NCBI RefSeq assembly: GCF_051660745.1
Contig: NZ_JBOFQF010000019.1
Location: forward strand, 26,215-90,214
Source of the DNA: Segniliparus sp051660745
GTDB lineage: Bacteria > Actinomycetota > Actinomycetes > Mycobacteriales > Mycobacteriaceae
Direction of reading: 5' to 3'
Length of the DNA: 64,000 bases
A model generated the notes under the pieces. It was not told the origin of the DNA and did not search any database. It saw only the letters and a program-made list of their open reading frames with translations. This document shows, piece after piece, positions 17,813-26,072 of the stretch; within the stretch, counting starts at the first letter, position 1; the number at the start of each line of letters is the position of its first letter. A program made the position numbers and the translations under genes.

Positions 17813-19279
17813 TCAGTAGGCGAAGCTCAGGGGCTTGGCCCCGCCGTCGTGGCCAGAGAGCTCCGCGTCGTCCGTGTCGGCGCGCGCCCCCGGCGGGTGC
17901 GCGTCGTGCTCCAGCGGTCCTTCGCGCACGTAGCGCCGCATGAGCCCGAACCACACGGTCGCGAGGAAGCCGTACAAAAGCGTGAAGCAGACCAGCGAGG
18001 CCGCGACGGTCGCCGCGCCATGCCCGGAGACCGCCTGCTGCACCGTCAGGTGGATCTCTTTCACACCGGTCGGGTTCGGGGCCACCACCCATGGCTGGCG
18101 GCCCATCTCGGTGAACACCCAGCCCGCGCTGTTCGCGAGGAAAGGCGTCGGGAGCGACCAGAGCGCGAGGCGGCGGTACCACCCCTGGCGCGGCGTCCGC
18201 CCGCCCCTGGTGAGCCAGAGCCCGGCGATGGCGAGCGCGGCCGAGCCTGCGGCCCAGCCGATCATCGCGCGGAACGCCCAGTAGGCGACGAAGAGGTTCG
18301 GGCGGTAGTTGCCGGGGCCGTATTTCTCGACTCCTGCCTGCTGCAGGTTCTCCACGCCTTGCAGCGTGACCCCGGTGAACTGGTCTTTCGCGAGGAACGA
18401 GAGCGCGTACGGCACCTCGACGATGCGGCTGATGGACGCGCAGTTGTTGTGCGTGCCGGTGGTCAGGATCGAGAAGTCGGGGTCGGTCTCGGTCTGGCAG
18501 AGCGACTCGGCGGAGGCCATCTTCATGGGCTGCTGCTGGAACATGAGCTTGCCCTGGACGTCGCCGGTGATCGCCACGGCGGCGCCCGAGACGACCATCG
18601 TCCACAGGGCGAGGCGGACGACGGGGCGGAACAGCTCCGACACCTCCGCCTTCTCTTTGACCAGCCACCAGGAGCCGATCCCGGCCACGAACGTGCCCGC
18701 CGTGAGGAACGACCCGGCGACGGTGTGCGGGAAGGCCGCGAGGGTCGTGTTGTTCGTGAGCAGCTCCCAGATGCTCGTCAGCTCGGCCCGGCGCTTCTCC
18801 GGGTTGTACCGGACGCCGACCGGGTGCTGCATGAAGGAGTTCGCCGCGACGATGAAGTACGCCGACGCGTTGGTCCCGAGCGCGACCATCCAGATGCAGG
18901 CGAGGTGCGCGCGGCGCGGCAGGCGGTCCCAGCCGAAGATCCACAGGCCGAGGAACGTTGACTCCATGAAGAAGGCGACGATCCCCTCCAGCGCGAGCGG
19001 CGCGCCGAACACGTCGCCGATGAACCGCGAGTACTCGCTCCAGTTGAGCCCGAACTGGAACTCCTGCACGATGCCGGTCGCCACGCCGAGCGCGAAGTTG
19101 ATCAGGAAGAGCTTGCCGAAGAACTTGGTCGCCCGGTACCAGCGCTCGTCGCCGGTGACCTGCCAGACCGTCTGCATGAGCGCGATGAGCGGGGCCAGCC
19201 CGATGGTGAGCGGGACCAGCAGGAAGTGGTAGACAGTGGTGATCCCGAACTGCCATCGGGCGATGTCGAGCGCGGTCAT
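17813..19279 (-). CDS. cydA: Cytochrome bd menaquinol oxidase subunit I
   Basis: A 488-residue membrane protein that carries haems b558, b595 and d. The start RWQFGITTVYHFLLVPLTIG contains the conserved haem-ligand histidine, followed by FALGVATGIVQEFQFGLNW, LGTNASAYFIVAANSFMQHP and GRQPWVV, typical of the short-Q-loop CydA of actinobacteria. The ATG at 19279 is preceded by GAGGAG. It leads the cydABDC operon, the same order as in M. tuberculosis. A long perfect palindrome 75-105 nt upstream (19355-19383) is the obvious candidate control site. Confidence 0.97.
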   Translation of the reverse strand: MTALDIARWQFGITTVYHFLLVPLTIGLAPLIALMQTVWQVTGDERWYRATKFFGKLFLINFALGVATGIVQEFQFGLNWSEYSRFIGDVFGAPLALEGIVAFFMESTFLGLWIFGWDRLPRRAHLACIWMVALGTNASAYFIVAANSFMQHPVGVRYNPEKRRAELTSIWELLTNNTTLAAFPHTVAGSFLTAGTFVAGIGSWWLVKEKAEVSELFRPVVRLALWTMVVSGAAVAITGDVQGKLMFQQQPMKMASAESLCQTETDPDFSILTTGTHNNCASISRIVEVPYALSFLAKDQFTGVTLQGVENLQQAGVEKYGPGNYRPNLFVAYWAFRAMIGWAAGSAALAIAGLWLTRGGRTPRQGWYRRLALWSLPTPFLANSAGWVFTEMGRQPWVVAPNPTGVKEIHLTVQQAVSGHGAATVAASLVCFTLLYGFLATVWFGLMRRYVREGPLEHDAHPPGARADTDDAELSGHDGGAKPLSFAY

Positions 19280-19354
19280 TGCTGCTCCTCGGATCGGGCT
19301 GCGGGCGTCTCGTCGGCACGATCCGCACGACTCTCACTGTAGTCAGTCCCGCAA

Positions 19355-19383
19355 GACTTCTACTACAGCAGGTAGTAGAAGTC
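19355..19383. promoter_or_regulatory. Perfect 12-bp-arm palindrome between cydA and thiD
   Basis: GACTTCTACTAC (19355-19366), a 5-nt spacer AGCAG, then GTAGTAGAAGTC (19372-19383). Arms are perfect. A further CTGTAGT at 19338-19344 is complementary to ACTACAG at 19362-19368, giving an overlapping alternative pairing. It sits between the divergent cydA and thiD genes, as expected for an operator; a hairpin in either leader is also possible. The TACTAC...GTAGTA core resembles BlaI-type sites of mycobacteria as I remember them, but no blaI gene is in the window. Confidence 0.7.
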
Positions 19384-19438
19384 ATACTATCCCTCCCCGA
19401 GCGGACGCGCGGCGGCGGCCTCGTGCTTCCATAAAAGC

Positions 19439-20290
19439 GTGACCTTCCCCCCGCTCCAACCCGGACAGACCCCGCCAAGAGTGCTGACCATCGCGGGCTC
19501 GGACTCCGGCGGCGGAGCCGGGCTCCAGGCCGACCTGCGCACATTCGCGCTCGCGGGCTGCCACGGCATGACCGCCGTGACCGCCGTGACCGTGCAGAAC
19601 ACCCTCGGGGTGACCGGCGTGGCGGAGATCCCCGCCGACGTCGTCGCCGCGCAGATCCGCTCGGTCGCGGGCGACATCGGCGTGCAGGCCGCGAAGACCG
19701 GGATGCTGGCCTCGGCCTCCATCGTCTCGGCAGTCGCGGCCGCCTGCCGGGATGTCGGGATCGGCGAGGGAGCCGGGAGAGACGGGAGGGGCGTGCCGTT
19801 CGTGGTGGACCCCGTGTGCGCGTCCATGCACGGCAATCCCCTGCTCACGCCCGACGCGCTCGACGTGGTCCGCGACGAGCTCTTCCCGCTGGCGACCGTG
19901 GTCACCCCCAACCTCGACGAGGTCGCGCTCCTGGTCGGGATCGAGGTCACGGGCCGCGCGAGCGCCGAGGAGGCCGCGCGCAGGCTGGTCGGCCTCGGGG
20001 CGCGGTGGGCGCTGGTGACCGGCGGACATCTGCGCTCGGACCCGCTCAGCGTGGACATCCTCTACGACGGGGACTCGTTCCTCGAATTCGCCAAGCCCCG
20101 GATTCCGACCGGCAACGACCACGGCGGCGGCGACACCCTCGCCTCGTCCATGACGTGCGCGCTGGCGCGCGGGGCGAGCGTCCCCGAGGCGGTGGCCTTC
20201 GCGAAGGACTGGGTGACCGAGTCGCTGCGCTGGTCTTACGACCTCGGCGCGGGCCACGGCCCGGTCAACCCGCTGTGGCGGCTGGGCTGA
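19439..20290 (+). CDS. thiD: Hydroxymethylpyrimidine (phosphate) kinase ThiD
   Basis: A 283-residue ribokinase-fold kinase that phosphorylates HMP and HMP-P to HMP-PP. It has VLTIAGSDSGGGAGLQADLR at the N terminus, TAVTVQNTLGV, VQAAKTGMLAS, DPVCAS and the anion-hole motif GNDHGGGDTLASS (usually GTGCTLASA-like; here Gly-Asn-Asp-His before GGGDT). The GTG at 19439 is the likely start; no ribosome site is obvious, so it may be nearly leaderless. It stands alone, without thiC or thiE beside it, and diverges from cydA. Confidence 0.93.
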   Translation: MTFPPLQPGQTPPRVLTIAGSDSGGGAGLQADLRTFALAGCHGMTAVTAVTVQNTLGVTGVAEIPADVVAAQIRSVAGDIGVQAAKTGMLASASIVSAVAAACRDVGIGEGAGRDGRGVPFVVDPVCASMHGNPLLTPDALDVVRDELFPLATVVTPNLDEVALLVGIEVTGRASAEEAARRLVGLGARWALVTGGHLRSDPLSVDILYDGDSFLEFAKPRIPTGNDHGGGDTLASSMTCALARGASVPEAVAFAKDWVTESLRWSYDLGAGHGPVNPLWRLG

Positions 20291-20296
20291 GTCTGC

Positions 20297-20327
20297 CGCA
20301 GAATTCGTCACCGTGACGAATTCTGCG
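20297..20327. repeat. 31-bp palindrome downstream of thiD / upstream of the Uma2 gene
   Basis: Arms of 15 bp, perfectly complementary: 20297-20311 (CGCAGAATTCGTCAC) and 20313-20327 (GTGACGAATTCTGCG), with a single C at the centre. It begins 6 nt after the thiD stop. There is no T run after it, so it is not a classical terminator. Its right arm is also the first half of a tandem direct repeat described next. Confidence 0.75.
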
Positions 20328-20353
20328 TCGAAGTGACGAGTTACACGTAGAAT
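20313..20353 (+). promoter_or_regulatory. Tandem 20-bp imperfect direct repeat ending in the leaderless -10 element of the Uma2 gene
   Basis: Two abutting 20-nt units, 20313-20332 and 20333-20352, agree at 15 of 20 positions (both start GTGACGA, contain TT and CGT, and end GAA). The end of the second unit forms TAGAAT (20348-20353), a good -10 element lying exactly 6 nt before the ATG at 20360. This predicts a leaderless mRNA and a repressor or activator contacting repeated half-sites. Confidence 0.6.
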
Positions 20354-20359
20354 CGACGC

Positions 20360-20950
20360 ATGACTCAGGTTCTGGCCGCCGATCCTGGGGTTCTGAAATA
20401 TCGATGGACCCCCGAGCGGTTCCTGCTCGCCTGGGAAGCTGGGGTTTTCGAAGGCCAGCGGGTGGAGCTTTTAAACGGGGAGGTGGTGTCCGTGCCCATC
20501 GGCAGATGGCACAGCAGGACAGCAGTTCGGCTCATCAAACGATTGCCAGACACCGGAGTCGAAATCACTGGCGAGACATTGCCCTCCGGAACTTCTCTGC
20601 CAGACCCGGATGTGTGGGTCTGCCGCGCAGGCGCGGAACCGGAAGAGCAGCTCAGCAAGCGCATCTTCAGCTGGGCAGCGAGCGATGTTCTCCTTGTCGT
20701 CGAAGTCTCTGACGAGACAAAAGCTTTGGACCTGGCTTTCAAGGCCCAGCTCTATGGCTCCGCGGGGTATCCCGAGTACTGGATGGTCACGAAAGACAAG
20801 GTGTACGTGCACCACGAGCCGCACCCCACCGGCTATCGCAGTCGCATCGAATACCTTCGCGGCCAGCAGATCCCCGTCCCCTACGCGCCAGGAAAGACCG
20901 TCGATGTCGCCGAGCTGCTCAGCTCGGACGGCTCAGGTGACGATCACTAA
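20360..20950 (+). CDS. Uma2-family (DUF820) putative endonuclease-fold protein
   Basis: A 196-residue protein of the Uma2/DUF820 family, a PD-(D/E)XK restriction-endonuclease-like fold of unknown biological role. Visible motifs: FERVELLNGEV-like VELLNGEVVSVPIG, the acidic PDPDVWV near residue 76, LLVVEVSDET with the catalytic E-x-E-like site near 114, and KAQLYGSAGYPEYWMV. Nuclease residues therefore look intact. Codon choice includes more A/T-ending codons than neighbours (for example CTTTTAAACGGG), suggesting more recent arrival. It overlaps the convergent yaaA by 18 nt. Confidence 0.83.
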   Translation: MTQVLAADPGVLKYRWTPERFLLAWEAGVFEGQRVELLNGEVVSVPIGRWHSRTAVRLIKRLPDTGVEITGETLPSGTSLPDPDVWVCRAGAEPEEQLSKRIFSWAASDVLLVVEVSDETKALDLAFKAQLYGSAGYPEYWMVTKDKVYVHHEPHPTGYRSRIEYLRGQQIPVPYAPGKTVDVAELLSSDGSGDDH

Positions 20951-21676
20951 CTCCGTCGCCGACGGGGTCTCCACCCGCAATCCCGCCTTCCTCGCCACCG
21001 CAGCCACGCCTTTGAGGTCCGCCGGCTCCGCCCTCGTGGTCGCGAGCGCGCGGGCCAGCAAACCCTTGTGGTGCTTGTTGAAATGGCTCACCACGCTGCG
21101 CGAGCCGTCCGCGCGTTCGGTCACCACGGTCGCGGTAATCGCGCCTGAGGCCTTGCCGAGCTGGTGGTAGCCGCCCGAGCGCAGATCCACCACGAGCCCA
21201 AGCCCCGCGTTCGCGAGCGCAGGCTCGAGCACGGGCTTCCAATGCGCGGCGAGCGTGCCGAAACCGGGCAGCTTGGAGCCCGCCGAGAGCCGGTAGCTCG
21301 GAATCTGGTCGCCCGCCCCCACCACGCCGAAGAGCGCCGACCCGATGGCGAGGCGCGCGTCCGCCTTGGCCCGCTGCGCCTTGGTGAGCGTGGCGACGGC
21401 GAGCGCGTCATAAAGGACCCCCGTGTACCGGGCGAGCGCGGGCCGGGTCGGGCTCGACCAGAGGGCGGCGTTGACCTGCGCCAGCTCCTCGGCTTGCGCC
21501 TCGCTGATCCCGAGCGCCCGTGCGGTGGCCGGGACGTCGGCGGAAAGTCTGGTCAGCGCGTCGACGAGCGCGCGACGGGCGTCGGCCAGCTCCGGCAGCC
21601 ACAAAGCGCCGAGGTCGACGGGCGGCCCATCGCCGCCGGAATCTTTGGTCTCGGAGGGCGGCAGCAGGATGAGCAC
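20933..21676 (-). CDS. yaaA: YaaA-family peroxide stress protein
   Basis: A 247-residue DUF328/YaaA protein. It opens VLILLPPSETKDSGGDG, the hallmark of the family, and ends with FNKHHKGLLARAL, matching the conserved NKHxKG region. In E. coli YaaA lowers free iron during peroxide stress; the fold binds DNA. GTG 21676 is chosen because the family start aligns exactly there; the longer frame upstream is the shadow of amt. It converges on the Uma2 gene with an 18-nt overlap and diverges from amt. Confidence 0.9.
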   Translation of the reverse strand: MLILLPPSETKDSGGDGPPVDLGALWLPELADARRALVDALTRLSADVPATARALGISEAQAEELAQVNAALWSSPTRPALARYTGVLYDALAVATLTKAQRAKADARLAIGSALFGVVGAGDQIPSYRLSAGSKLPGFGTLAAHWKPVLEPALANAGLGLVVDLRSGGYHQLGKASGAITATVVTERADGSRSVVSHFNKHHKGLLARALATTRAEPADLKGVAAVARKAGLRVETPSATELVIVT

Positions 21677-21772
21677 GGGGTTCGACCTTAGCGGAGACCG
21701 GCGACCCGATTCGCCTCTGTGACGGCTTTCATGGAAAACTCTCGCAGGACCAGTGCGCAAAGGAGCCCGCAT

Positions 21773-23092
21773 TTGAACAACCCTCCCCTCTCCCTCAACG
21801 GGGCCGACACCGCGTGGGTGCTCGCCAGCGCGGCGCTCGTCGTCTTGATGACTCCCGGACTGGCGTTCTTCTACGGCGGCATGGTCCGCGCGAAGAACGT
21901 CCTGAACATGATGATGATGTGCTTCGCCGCCATCCCCGTGGTCTGGGTGCTCTGGATGGCGTTCGGCTACTCGGCGGGCTTCGGCGAGGACCTCGGCTGG
22001 GGCCTGCTTGGCGACCCGGCCCAGTTCGCGGGCCTGCGCGGGCTCTTCGCAAGCCAGAACGACCCCGTGCCCCTGGTCGGGACCATCCCCGCGCTTGTCT
22101 TCGTGGTGTTCCAGGCCGGGTTCGCGATGGTCACGGTCGCGCTCATCGCCGGAGCCGTCGCCGACCGTATGCGCTTCGCCCCGTGGATCGTCTTCGCCGC
22201 GCTCTGGTCCGTCCTGGTGTACTTCCCCGTCGCGCACTGGGTGTTCTCCCCGGACGGGCTGACCGCCGCGCACGGCGGCTGGATCGTCAACAAGCTCAAG
22301 GCGCTGGACTTCGCGGGCGGCACGGCGGTGGAGATCAACTCAGGCGTCTCGGGCCTGGCGCTGGCGCTGGTGCTCGGCAAGCGGCGCGGCTGGCCGAAAG
22401 ACCCGATGCGCCCGCACAACCTGCCCGCCGTCATGATCGGCGCGGGCCTGCTGTGGTTCGGCTGGTTCGGCTTCAACGCGGGGTCCTCGCTCAAAGCCGA
22501 CGGGGTCGCGGCGCTCGCCTTCGCGAACACCTTGGCCGCCGGAGCGGTCTCGCTCGCGAGTTGGCTGGTTGTCGAGCGGATCCGCCACGGCAAGCCCACC
22601 TCCTTCGGCGCGGCCTCGGGCGCGGTCGCGGGCCTGGTGGCGATCACGCCCTCCTGCGCGTACGTCACCCCCGTCGGGGCGCTGGCCATCGGCGCCGTCG
22701 CGGGCGTGGCCAGCTCGATCGCCATCGAGTGGAAATACAGCCTCGGCTACGACGACTCCCTCGACGTCGTCGGAGTGCACCTGGTCAGCGGCTTGGTCGG
22801 CACGCTCATGATCGGCCTGGTTGCGAGCAAATCCGCCGGCGCGAGCCAGGTGGACGGGCTCTTCTACGGCGGCGGCTTCGACCAGCTGTGGCGCCAGGGC
22901 GTCGCGGCATTGTCGGTCCTCTGCTACGCCCTGGTCGTCACCGCGCTGATCGGGCTCGCGCTCAAGGCCGTCATCGGGCTGCGCGCGCATCCGCATGGCG
23001 AAGCCGAAGGCCTCGACGAGACCGAGCACGCCGAGTCCGCCTACGACTTCGCGACAGCCCGGGGCAGCCGGGTCTCCAACCCCGACTCCTGA
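21773..23092 (+). CDS. amt: Ammonium transporter Amt
   Basis: A 439-residue channel-like ammonium transporter with eleven predicted helices. Family signatures include GADTAWVLASAALVVLMTPG, the first pore histidine in FPVAHWVFSPDG, FGWFGFNAGSSLKADG, and the second-half HLVSGLVGTLMIGL. TTG 21773 is preferred because AAGGAG sits 7 nt upstream (21760-21765); an in-frame GTG at 21719 would add 18 polar residues but has no ribosome site. Unlike many actinobacteria there is no glnB/glnD behind it; a TetR gene follows. Confidence 0.94.
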   Translation: MNNPPLSLNGADTAWVLASAALVVLMTPGLAFFYGGMVRAKNVLNMMMMCFAAIPVVWVLWMAFGYSAGFGEDLGWGLLGDPAQFAGLRGLFASQNDPVPLVGTIPALVFVVFQAGFAMVTVALIAGAVADRMRFAPWIVFAALWSVLVYFPVAHWVFSPDGLTAAHGGWIVNKLKALDFAGGTAVEINSGVSGLALALVLGKRRGWPKDPMRPHNLPAVMIGAGLLWFGWFGFNAGSSLKADGVAALAFANTLAAGAVSLASWLVVERIRHGKPTSFGAASGAVAGLVAITPSCAYVTPVGALAIGAVAGVASSIAIEWKYSLGYDDSLDVVGVHLVSGLVGTLMIGLVASKSAGASQVDGLFYGGGFDQLWRQGVAALSVLCYALVVTALIGLALKAVIGLRAHPHGEAEGLDETEHAESAYDFATARGSRVSNPDS

Positions 23093-23103
23093 CCGGCAGG
23101 GTC

Positions 23104-23144
23104 TTGTCACAGCCCCCGGAGGGGCGTACCGTACACGTGTATGG
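23104..23144 (+). promoter_or_regulatory. Leaderless promoter with overlapping palindromic operator of the TetR gene
   Basis: TTGTCA (23104-23109), a 17-nt spacer, and TACCGT (23127-23132) form a -35/-10 pair. Transcription would begin at or beside the ATG at 23141. A near-perfect 16-bp palindrome, CCGTACACGTGTATGG (23129-23144, core TACACGTGTA), covers the -10 element and the start codon, an ideal place for autorepression by the encoded TetR protein. Confidence 0.6.
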
Positions 23145-23710
23145 ATAGTCAATACGAGCAGATCGTCGCCGCGATGACCGAGCTCTTGGCCGAAGGCGGC
23201 TTCGAGGCGGTCAGCGTGCGGCATGTCGCCGCTCGCGCCAACGTGTCCATCGGGTCGGTGCAGCACCACTTCCCCACCAAAGACCTCATGCTCGAAGCGG
23301 CCACCGACCGCCTCGGCGCAGAGTTCATGGGACGTTTGGACCACGAGCTCGCGCGCGGCGGGCCGCCGCAGGACCGGCTCCGCGCCGTCGTGGTCGCGCT
23401 GGCCAACCCCGACCCCGGGCAGCGCAGGCTGTCCGTGCTGTGGTCCCTGCGCATGGCCCGCGCAGCCGTGCACGAGCCGACCGCCCGGCGGCACCGCTAC
23501 GACCGGGCCAAAGTGGAGAAGCTCGTCGCCCAGCTCATCGCCGAATCCCGCCCCGCGCTCGCCGGGGAGCAGGCGAACGACCGCGCGGCGACGCTGCTCG
23601 CGCTCGCCGACGGCCTGGCCTGCTCCATCGTGGTGGAGCCCGCTCGGATGCCCGCCGAGCGGGCGGTGCGGCTCATCGACGCGGCGCTGCTGGTCGCGCT
23701 CGACGGCTGA
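23141..23710 (+). CDS. TetR-family transcriptional regulator
   Basis: A 189-residue regulator. Residues 5-50 form the TetR helix-turn-helix (AMTELLAEGGFEAVSVRHVA, then NVSIGSVQHHFPTKDLML). The C-terminal ligand domain resembles TetR_C_6/BetI-type sequences (LSVLWSLRMARAAVHEP). It most likely represses itself through the palindrome that overlaps its start codon. Neighbours are amt upstream (48 nt) and an HD hydrolase 40 nt downstream on the same strand; a link to either is possible but not evident. Confidence 0.9.
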   Translation: MDSQYEQIVAAMTELLAEGGFEAVSVRHVAARANVSIGSVQHHFPTKDLMLEAATDRLGAEFMGRLDHELARGGPPQDRLRAVVVALANPDPGQRRLSVLWSLRMARAAVHEPTARRHRYDRAKVEKLVAQLIAESRPALAGEQANDRAATLLALADGLACSIVVEPARMPAERAVRLIDAALLVALDG

Positions 23711-23750
23711 CCGCAACAGGCGCCGCGCGCCGTGTGGAAAAATCGAGCCC

Positions 23751-24320
23751 ATGACCCTCACCGAGGCGCAACGCGAAGATCTCGTGGCTCGCTGGTCCCA
23801 GCCGCATCGGCGTTACCACACGTTCGCGCACCTCACCGCGGTGCTCGCCGCCCTCGACGAGTTAGCCGCTGCGGGGACCGTGTTCGAGGACGAGCCGGTG
23901 CGGCTGGCCGCATGGTTCCACGACGCGGTGTACGACCCGAATGAGGCGGACAACGAGGCCAGCTCGGCGGAGCTCGCCTCTCAAACACTCGGCCCGGGGG
24001 CCCTCGCGCAAGAGGTGGCCCGGCTCGTGCTCCTCACCGCAGGCCATCAGGTGCAGCCGGGCGACGCGAACGGGGCGGCTCTGTGCGACGCAGACCTGGC
24101 CGTCCTCGGCGGCGAGCCACACAAGTACCAAGCGTACGCGGAGGCGGTCCGGGCGGAGTACGCCCACGTGCCCGAGCCGCTTTACCACCGAGGCCGCGCT
24201 GACGTGCTGCGATCCCTCCTCGGCCACAGCGCCATCTTCCGCACCGCCTACGGCGCGGAGCGCTGGGAAAAGTCCGCCCGACGCAACCTCGAAGCGGAAA
24301 TCACCGCGCTGGAGGCGTGA
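23751..24320 (+). CDS. HD-domain metal-dependent phosphohydrolase
   Basis: A 189-residue HD-superfamily protein. RRYHTFAHL near residue 19 and AWFHDAVYDP near residue 55 supply the His and His-Asp metal ligands; CDADLAVLGG near 116 gives a further Asp. This subgroup is annotated as predicted metal-dependent HD phosphohydrolase, perhaps acting on nucleotides; no substrate is known to me. The start at 23751 is set by the family's N terminus. It follows tetR by 40 nt and is probably co-transcribed. It converges with the orphan ESX-type operon. Confidence 0.85.
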   Translation: MTLTEAQREDLVARWSQPHRRYHTFAHLTAVLAALDELAAAGTVFEDEPVRLAAWFHDAVYDPNEADNEASSAELASQTLGPGALAQEVARLVLLTAGHQVQPGDANGAALCDADLAVLGGEPHKYQAYAEAVRAEYAHVPEPLYHRGRADVLRSLLGHSAIFRTAYGAERWEKSARRNLEAEITALEA

Positions 24321-24359
24321 TGACAACATCCCCGGACCAACAGACTCTGAAACCAAAAA

Positions 24360-24746
24360 TTACTGCTGCTGCGTTTGGGACTCGCGTACTGGCGGGAGGG
24401 GTGGCAGTTCTCTCGGCGGCAGGGGTGGAAGATCCCGCAACGGCACCGCCCGCACATCGTGGGGAACAGCGTATCCAGGGCGCGCTGAGCCGTTCGGGAC
24501 TTCGACTGCGAGTTGATCGTATTTGATGTAGGCGATTGCCTCGGGATATCCGGCCACGTGCACTCTGAGGCAAAGGTGCACGTTCGGGGTGTCATCCAAA
24601 ATGACGACCTCTGTGGTGCCCACGGGCAATTCTGCGGGATACCCTACATCGTCCTCGGGATCATCGACAAGTATTCGCGCCACGCGGTCGCGCAACCCCT
24701 CGGTGTCGTAATCGATCCGCTCCCACACGGTCTCGTCAGTAGGCAT
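24360..24746 (-). CDS. Hypothetical protein, last gene of ESX-substrate-type operon
   Basis: A 128-residue acidic protein of no family I recognise. The first 90 residues look folded (VGTTEVVILDDTPNVHLCLR; AIAYIKYDQLAVEVP); the tail is proline-rich with PPLPPRELPPLPPV and ends QTQQQ. An AGAGGTG stretch precedes the ATG. It follows the 421-residue operon member by 59 nt and is on the same strand. A partner or chaperone for the secreted proteins is a guess based on position only. Base composition here is lower in GC than in flanking housekeeping genes. Confidence 0.6.
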   Translation of the reverse strand: MPTDETVWERIDYDTEGLRDRVARILVDDPEDDVGYPAELPVGTTEVVILDDTPNVHLCLRVHVAGYPEAIAYIKYDQLAVEVPNGSARPGYAVPHDVRAVPLRDLPPLPPRELPPLPPVRESQTQQQ

Positions 24747-24805
24747 TCTGCACCTCTATTCGGCTCGCTCTTCTCTTTTTGTTGTAACTCTCCAAGGTCA
24801 TCAAG

Positions 24806-26071
24806 TCATTCCCCTCGCCGCTGTTCGCCTTGCTGCCCGGCGATCGCGCCCGGAGGGACGACCTCCCCTTCGATTCGCGGTCGCATCCGGCCCGAAGGCC
24901 CCTCGCCCTCGATTTGTGGTCGCATCCGTCCGCCGCCCGGCTCAGACGGACGCGGTTCCCCTCGTGGGACTGACTCGGGCTCTGACTTTCCTGACGGTGT
25001 CTCCTTCGCTTGGGGCAGTGGCGGAGGGTTGTTCGGATCGATGCCCAAGGACTTGTTCACAGAGTCGCGACTGCGGGCTGCGGACTGCGCGATCTGCTCG
25101 TAGGCGTTGTCTCCGGTGTTGCCCTTCGCGGCCTCTTTCTGCATCATCTGCTCCCACGTCATATTCGGGGACCCCTCATCGAGCTTTGCCCGGGCCGCCT
25201 GGTCGACCATCAAATCTCGACAGTAGGTGCGCAGCGAGTTGCGCAGATCAAACGTCCGCCGGGCCCGCTCCTCTGCGGACAGGCCCTCTTGCTTCCACTG
25301 CTCGTTCAACGCAGCGACCTGTCCTTCGCCTCGCAGATACACGGTACGGGTTTCAGTATCGTCCAACGACCGGGCATTGTAGTGTGGAAGTTTGAGCCAG
25401 TCGTTCATCGAACGCCCACCCGGGCCAGGAGGGGGCGGTTCGGGCTCCTGTTTCGGATTGACCGGCTTGTCCTTCTTATCGCCGATCACACCGAAGGCTT
25501 GGCGTTTCTTCGGGTCGACCGGGTCGTCTTTGAAGTTCCCGAACCTCTGGATGCTGTCCGCTTTGCGGAAGCCGTTCTCGGCGCCTTCTTTGATTCTGGC
25601 GTTCGAGTCGCGGATCTTGCGGGCATGTTCGGCGTCGGCCAGTTCGAGCTCGTGTTTTGCCTGCCCGACGCTCGTGGCGTGCTTGTCGATGAGTTCTTGG
25701 CTTTGGCGGGGGTAGTCGCCCTCGACCGTGCCAATGCTGTTGACGACGAGCCCGGTCTGTTGCGCGGCTTGGACTGCTGTGAACAGGCGGTTGTGTTTCG
25801 CTGTGAGGTCGTATCCGGCCTCTTGGACGATCTGCTGGTGCTCGTGCATCAACTGGATCTTCTCGTGGGCGAAGGCAACAGTCTTGTCCACGTGCGCGAA
25901 CCGGGCCTCCTCTCCAGATCCCGAGGAGCGCCCCGCGGTCTCGTTGGTGAGGGCCTTGACCTCGTCGACGATCCCCTCAAACGCGGCGGTCCTTTGGCCA
26001 GCCTCGCCCGCCGCCGCGATGACGGTCTCGGGCTTCCACGCCCGCAATGTGTTCAGATCGAACTCGGCCAC
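24806..26071 (-). CDS. Large ESX-substrate-type protein with helical N terminus and Pro-rich tail
   Basis: A 421-residue protein. GTG 26071 is used because it lies one base after the stop of the EspC-like gene. The start FDLNTLRAWKPETVIAAAGE resembles the N terminus of many mycobacterial ESX effector proteins (a W-x-P-E helix opening). Residues about 25-195 are almost entirely helical and rich in Q, E, K and H, suggesting coiled coils. The C terminus is a Pro/Gly/Glu-rich tail with two related units (RMRPQIEGEGPSG, RMRPRIEGEVV). No catalytic motif is visible. Likely exported with its EspC-like neighbour, by inference. Confidence 0.6.
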   Translation of the reverse strand: MAEFDLNTLRAWKPETVIAAAGEAGQRTAAFEGIVDEVKALTNETAGRSSGSGEEARFAHVDKTVAFAHEKIQLMHEHQQIVQEAGYDLTAKHNRLFTAVQAAQQTGLVVNSIGTVEGDYPRQSQELIDKHATSVGQAKHELELADAEHARKIRDSNARIKEGAENGFRKADSIQRFGNFKDDPVDPKKRQAFGVIGDKKDKPVNPKQEPEPPPPGPGGRSMNDWLKLPHYNARSLDDTETRTVYLRGEGQVAALNEQWKQEGLSAEERARRTFDLRNSLRTYCRDLMVDQAARAKLDEGSPNMTWEQMMQKEAAKGNTGDNAYEQIAQSAARSRDSVNKSLGIDPNNPPPLPQAKETPSGKSEPESVPRGEPRPSEPGGGRMRPQIEGEGPSGRMRPRIEGEVVPPGAIAGQQGEQRRGE

Positions 26072-26072
26072 G

